From Varroa destructor (taxonomy: Eukaryota > Arthropoda > Arachnida > Mesostigmata > Varroidae), in NCBI RefSeq assembly GCF_002443255.2, contig NW_019211456.1, forward strand, positions 24,979,061-25,043,060: DNA of 64,000 nt, given 5' to 3'. The position numbers and the translations under genes were made by a program. This document shows, in pieces, positions 63,876-64,000 of the stretch (positions are counted from its first letter, which is position 1; the number at the start of each line of letters is the position of its first letter). Below the pieces are notes generated by a model that ran no database searches, was not told the origin of the DNA, and worked only from the letters and a program-made list of their open reading frames with translations.

Positions 63876-64000
63876 TCAAAAACCGCTGTCTTCACCAGAC
63901 ACTGAAAGTCCCACGAAAAGATCGACGGTTGATTTCTACAGGGCGCTGGAAATGTTTGTCTACACCTTTCATGCCATTACGATTTGTCCTATAATTGTCT

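Noticed and set aside
1..64000. CRISPR arrays, phage or bacterial operons
   Set aside because: No regularly spaced repeats, no Shine-Dalgarno-led gene strings; exon-intron structure shows a eukaryotic nuclear genome.

Overview
This is a eukaryotic nuclear window, most likely from an arthropod. I favour a chelicerate (mite or tick) but cannot prove it. Genes are split into short exons by introns of about 130 bp to 5 kb, the intergenic DNA is AT-rich, there is a decayed mariner transposon, and the best-recognised proteins are a squid-type hnRNP, a SMYD3-like SET/MYND protein and a 14-cysteine secreted protein of an arthropod haemolymph-protein type. No rRNA, credible tRNA, CRISPR or bacterial-type operon was seen. 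All gene models were built by hand from reading frames, splice consensus and matching intron phases; none has transcript support.

Layout. 1-3302: no recognisable gene. 3303-11823 (+): SMYD3-like protein, ten exons, 469 aa, with a polyadenylation signal at 11992. It is tail to tail with 19895-13472 (-), a squid/hnRNP A/B-type RNA-binding protein (four coding exons, 336 aa) whose 4.9-kb first intron holds a GC-rich CpG-dense island. 20.4-28.3 kb: nothing recognisable. About 28.38-29.29 kb (+): decayed mariner transposase. 36745-30023 (-): five-exon gene for a secreted 14-cysteine protein that ends in a Ser/Asn-rich linker and a GPI-anchor-type tail (368 aa). A stop codon lies inside the splice donor of exon 4, so the same gene could make a 180-aa soluble form. 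36.8-45.6 kb: mostly empty, with a 28-bp perfect foldback, a 28-T tract and a tRNA-like repeat. 45636-48106 (+): tentative small secreted protein. 51503-49319 (-): three-exon gene for an unrecognised 379-aa secreted protein with no cysteine at all. 51.6-57.6 kb: mostly empty, with one coding-like fragment. 57.7-59.0 kb: tentative minus-strand exons and a plus-strand signal-peptide exon. 63598-62140 (-): partial gene with a membrane segment and a terminal exon that has a polyadenylation signal.

The genes look like ordinary neighbours rather than one pathway: a chromatin or cytoplasmic SET/MYND protein, an RNA-binding protein, and several secreted or surface proteins. The items most worth following up are the possible soluble/GPI switch at 32868, the altered AdoMet-binding motifs in the SMYD protein, the cysteine-free secreted protein, and a set of near-perfect short-loop foldbacks spread over the window.
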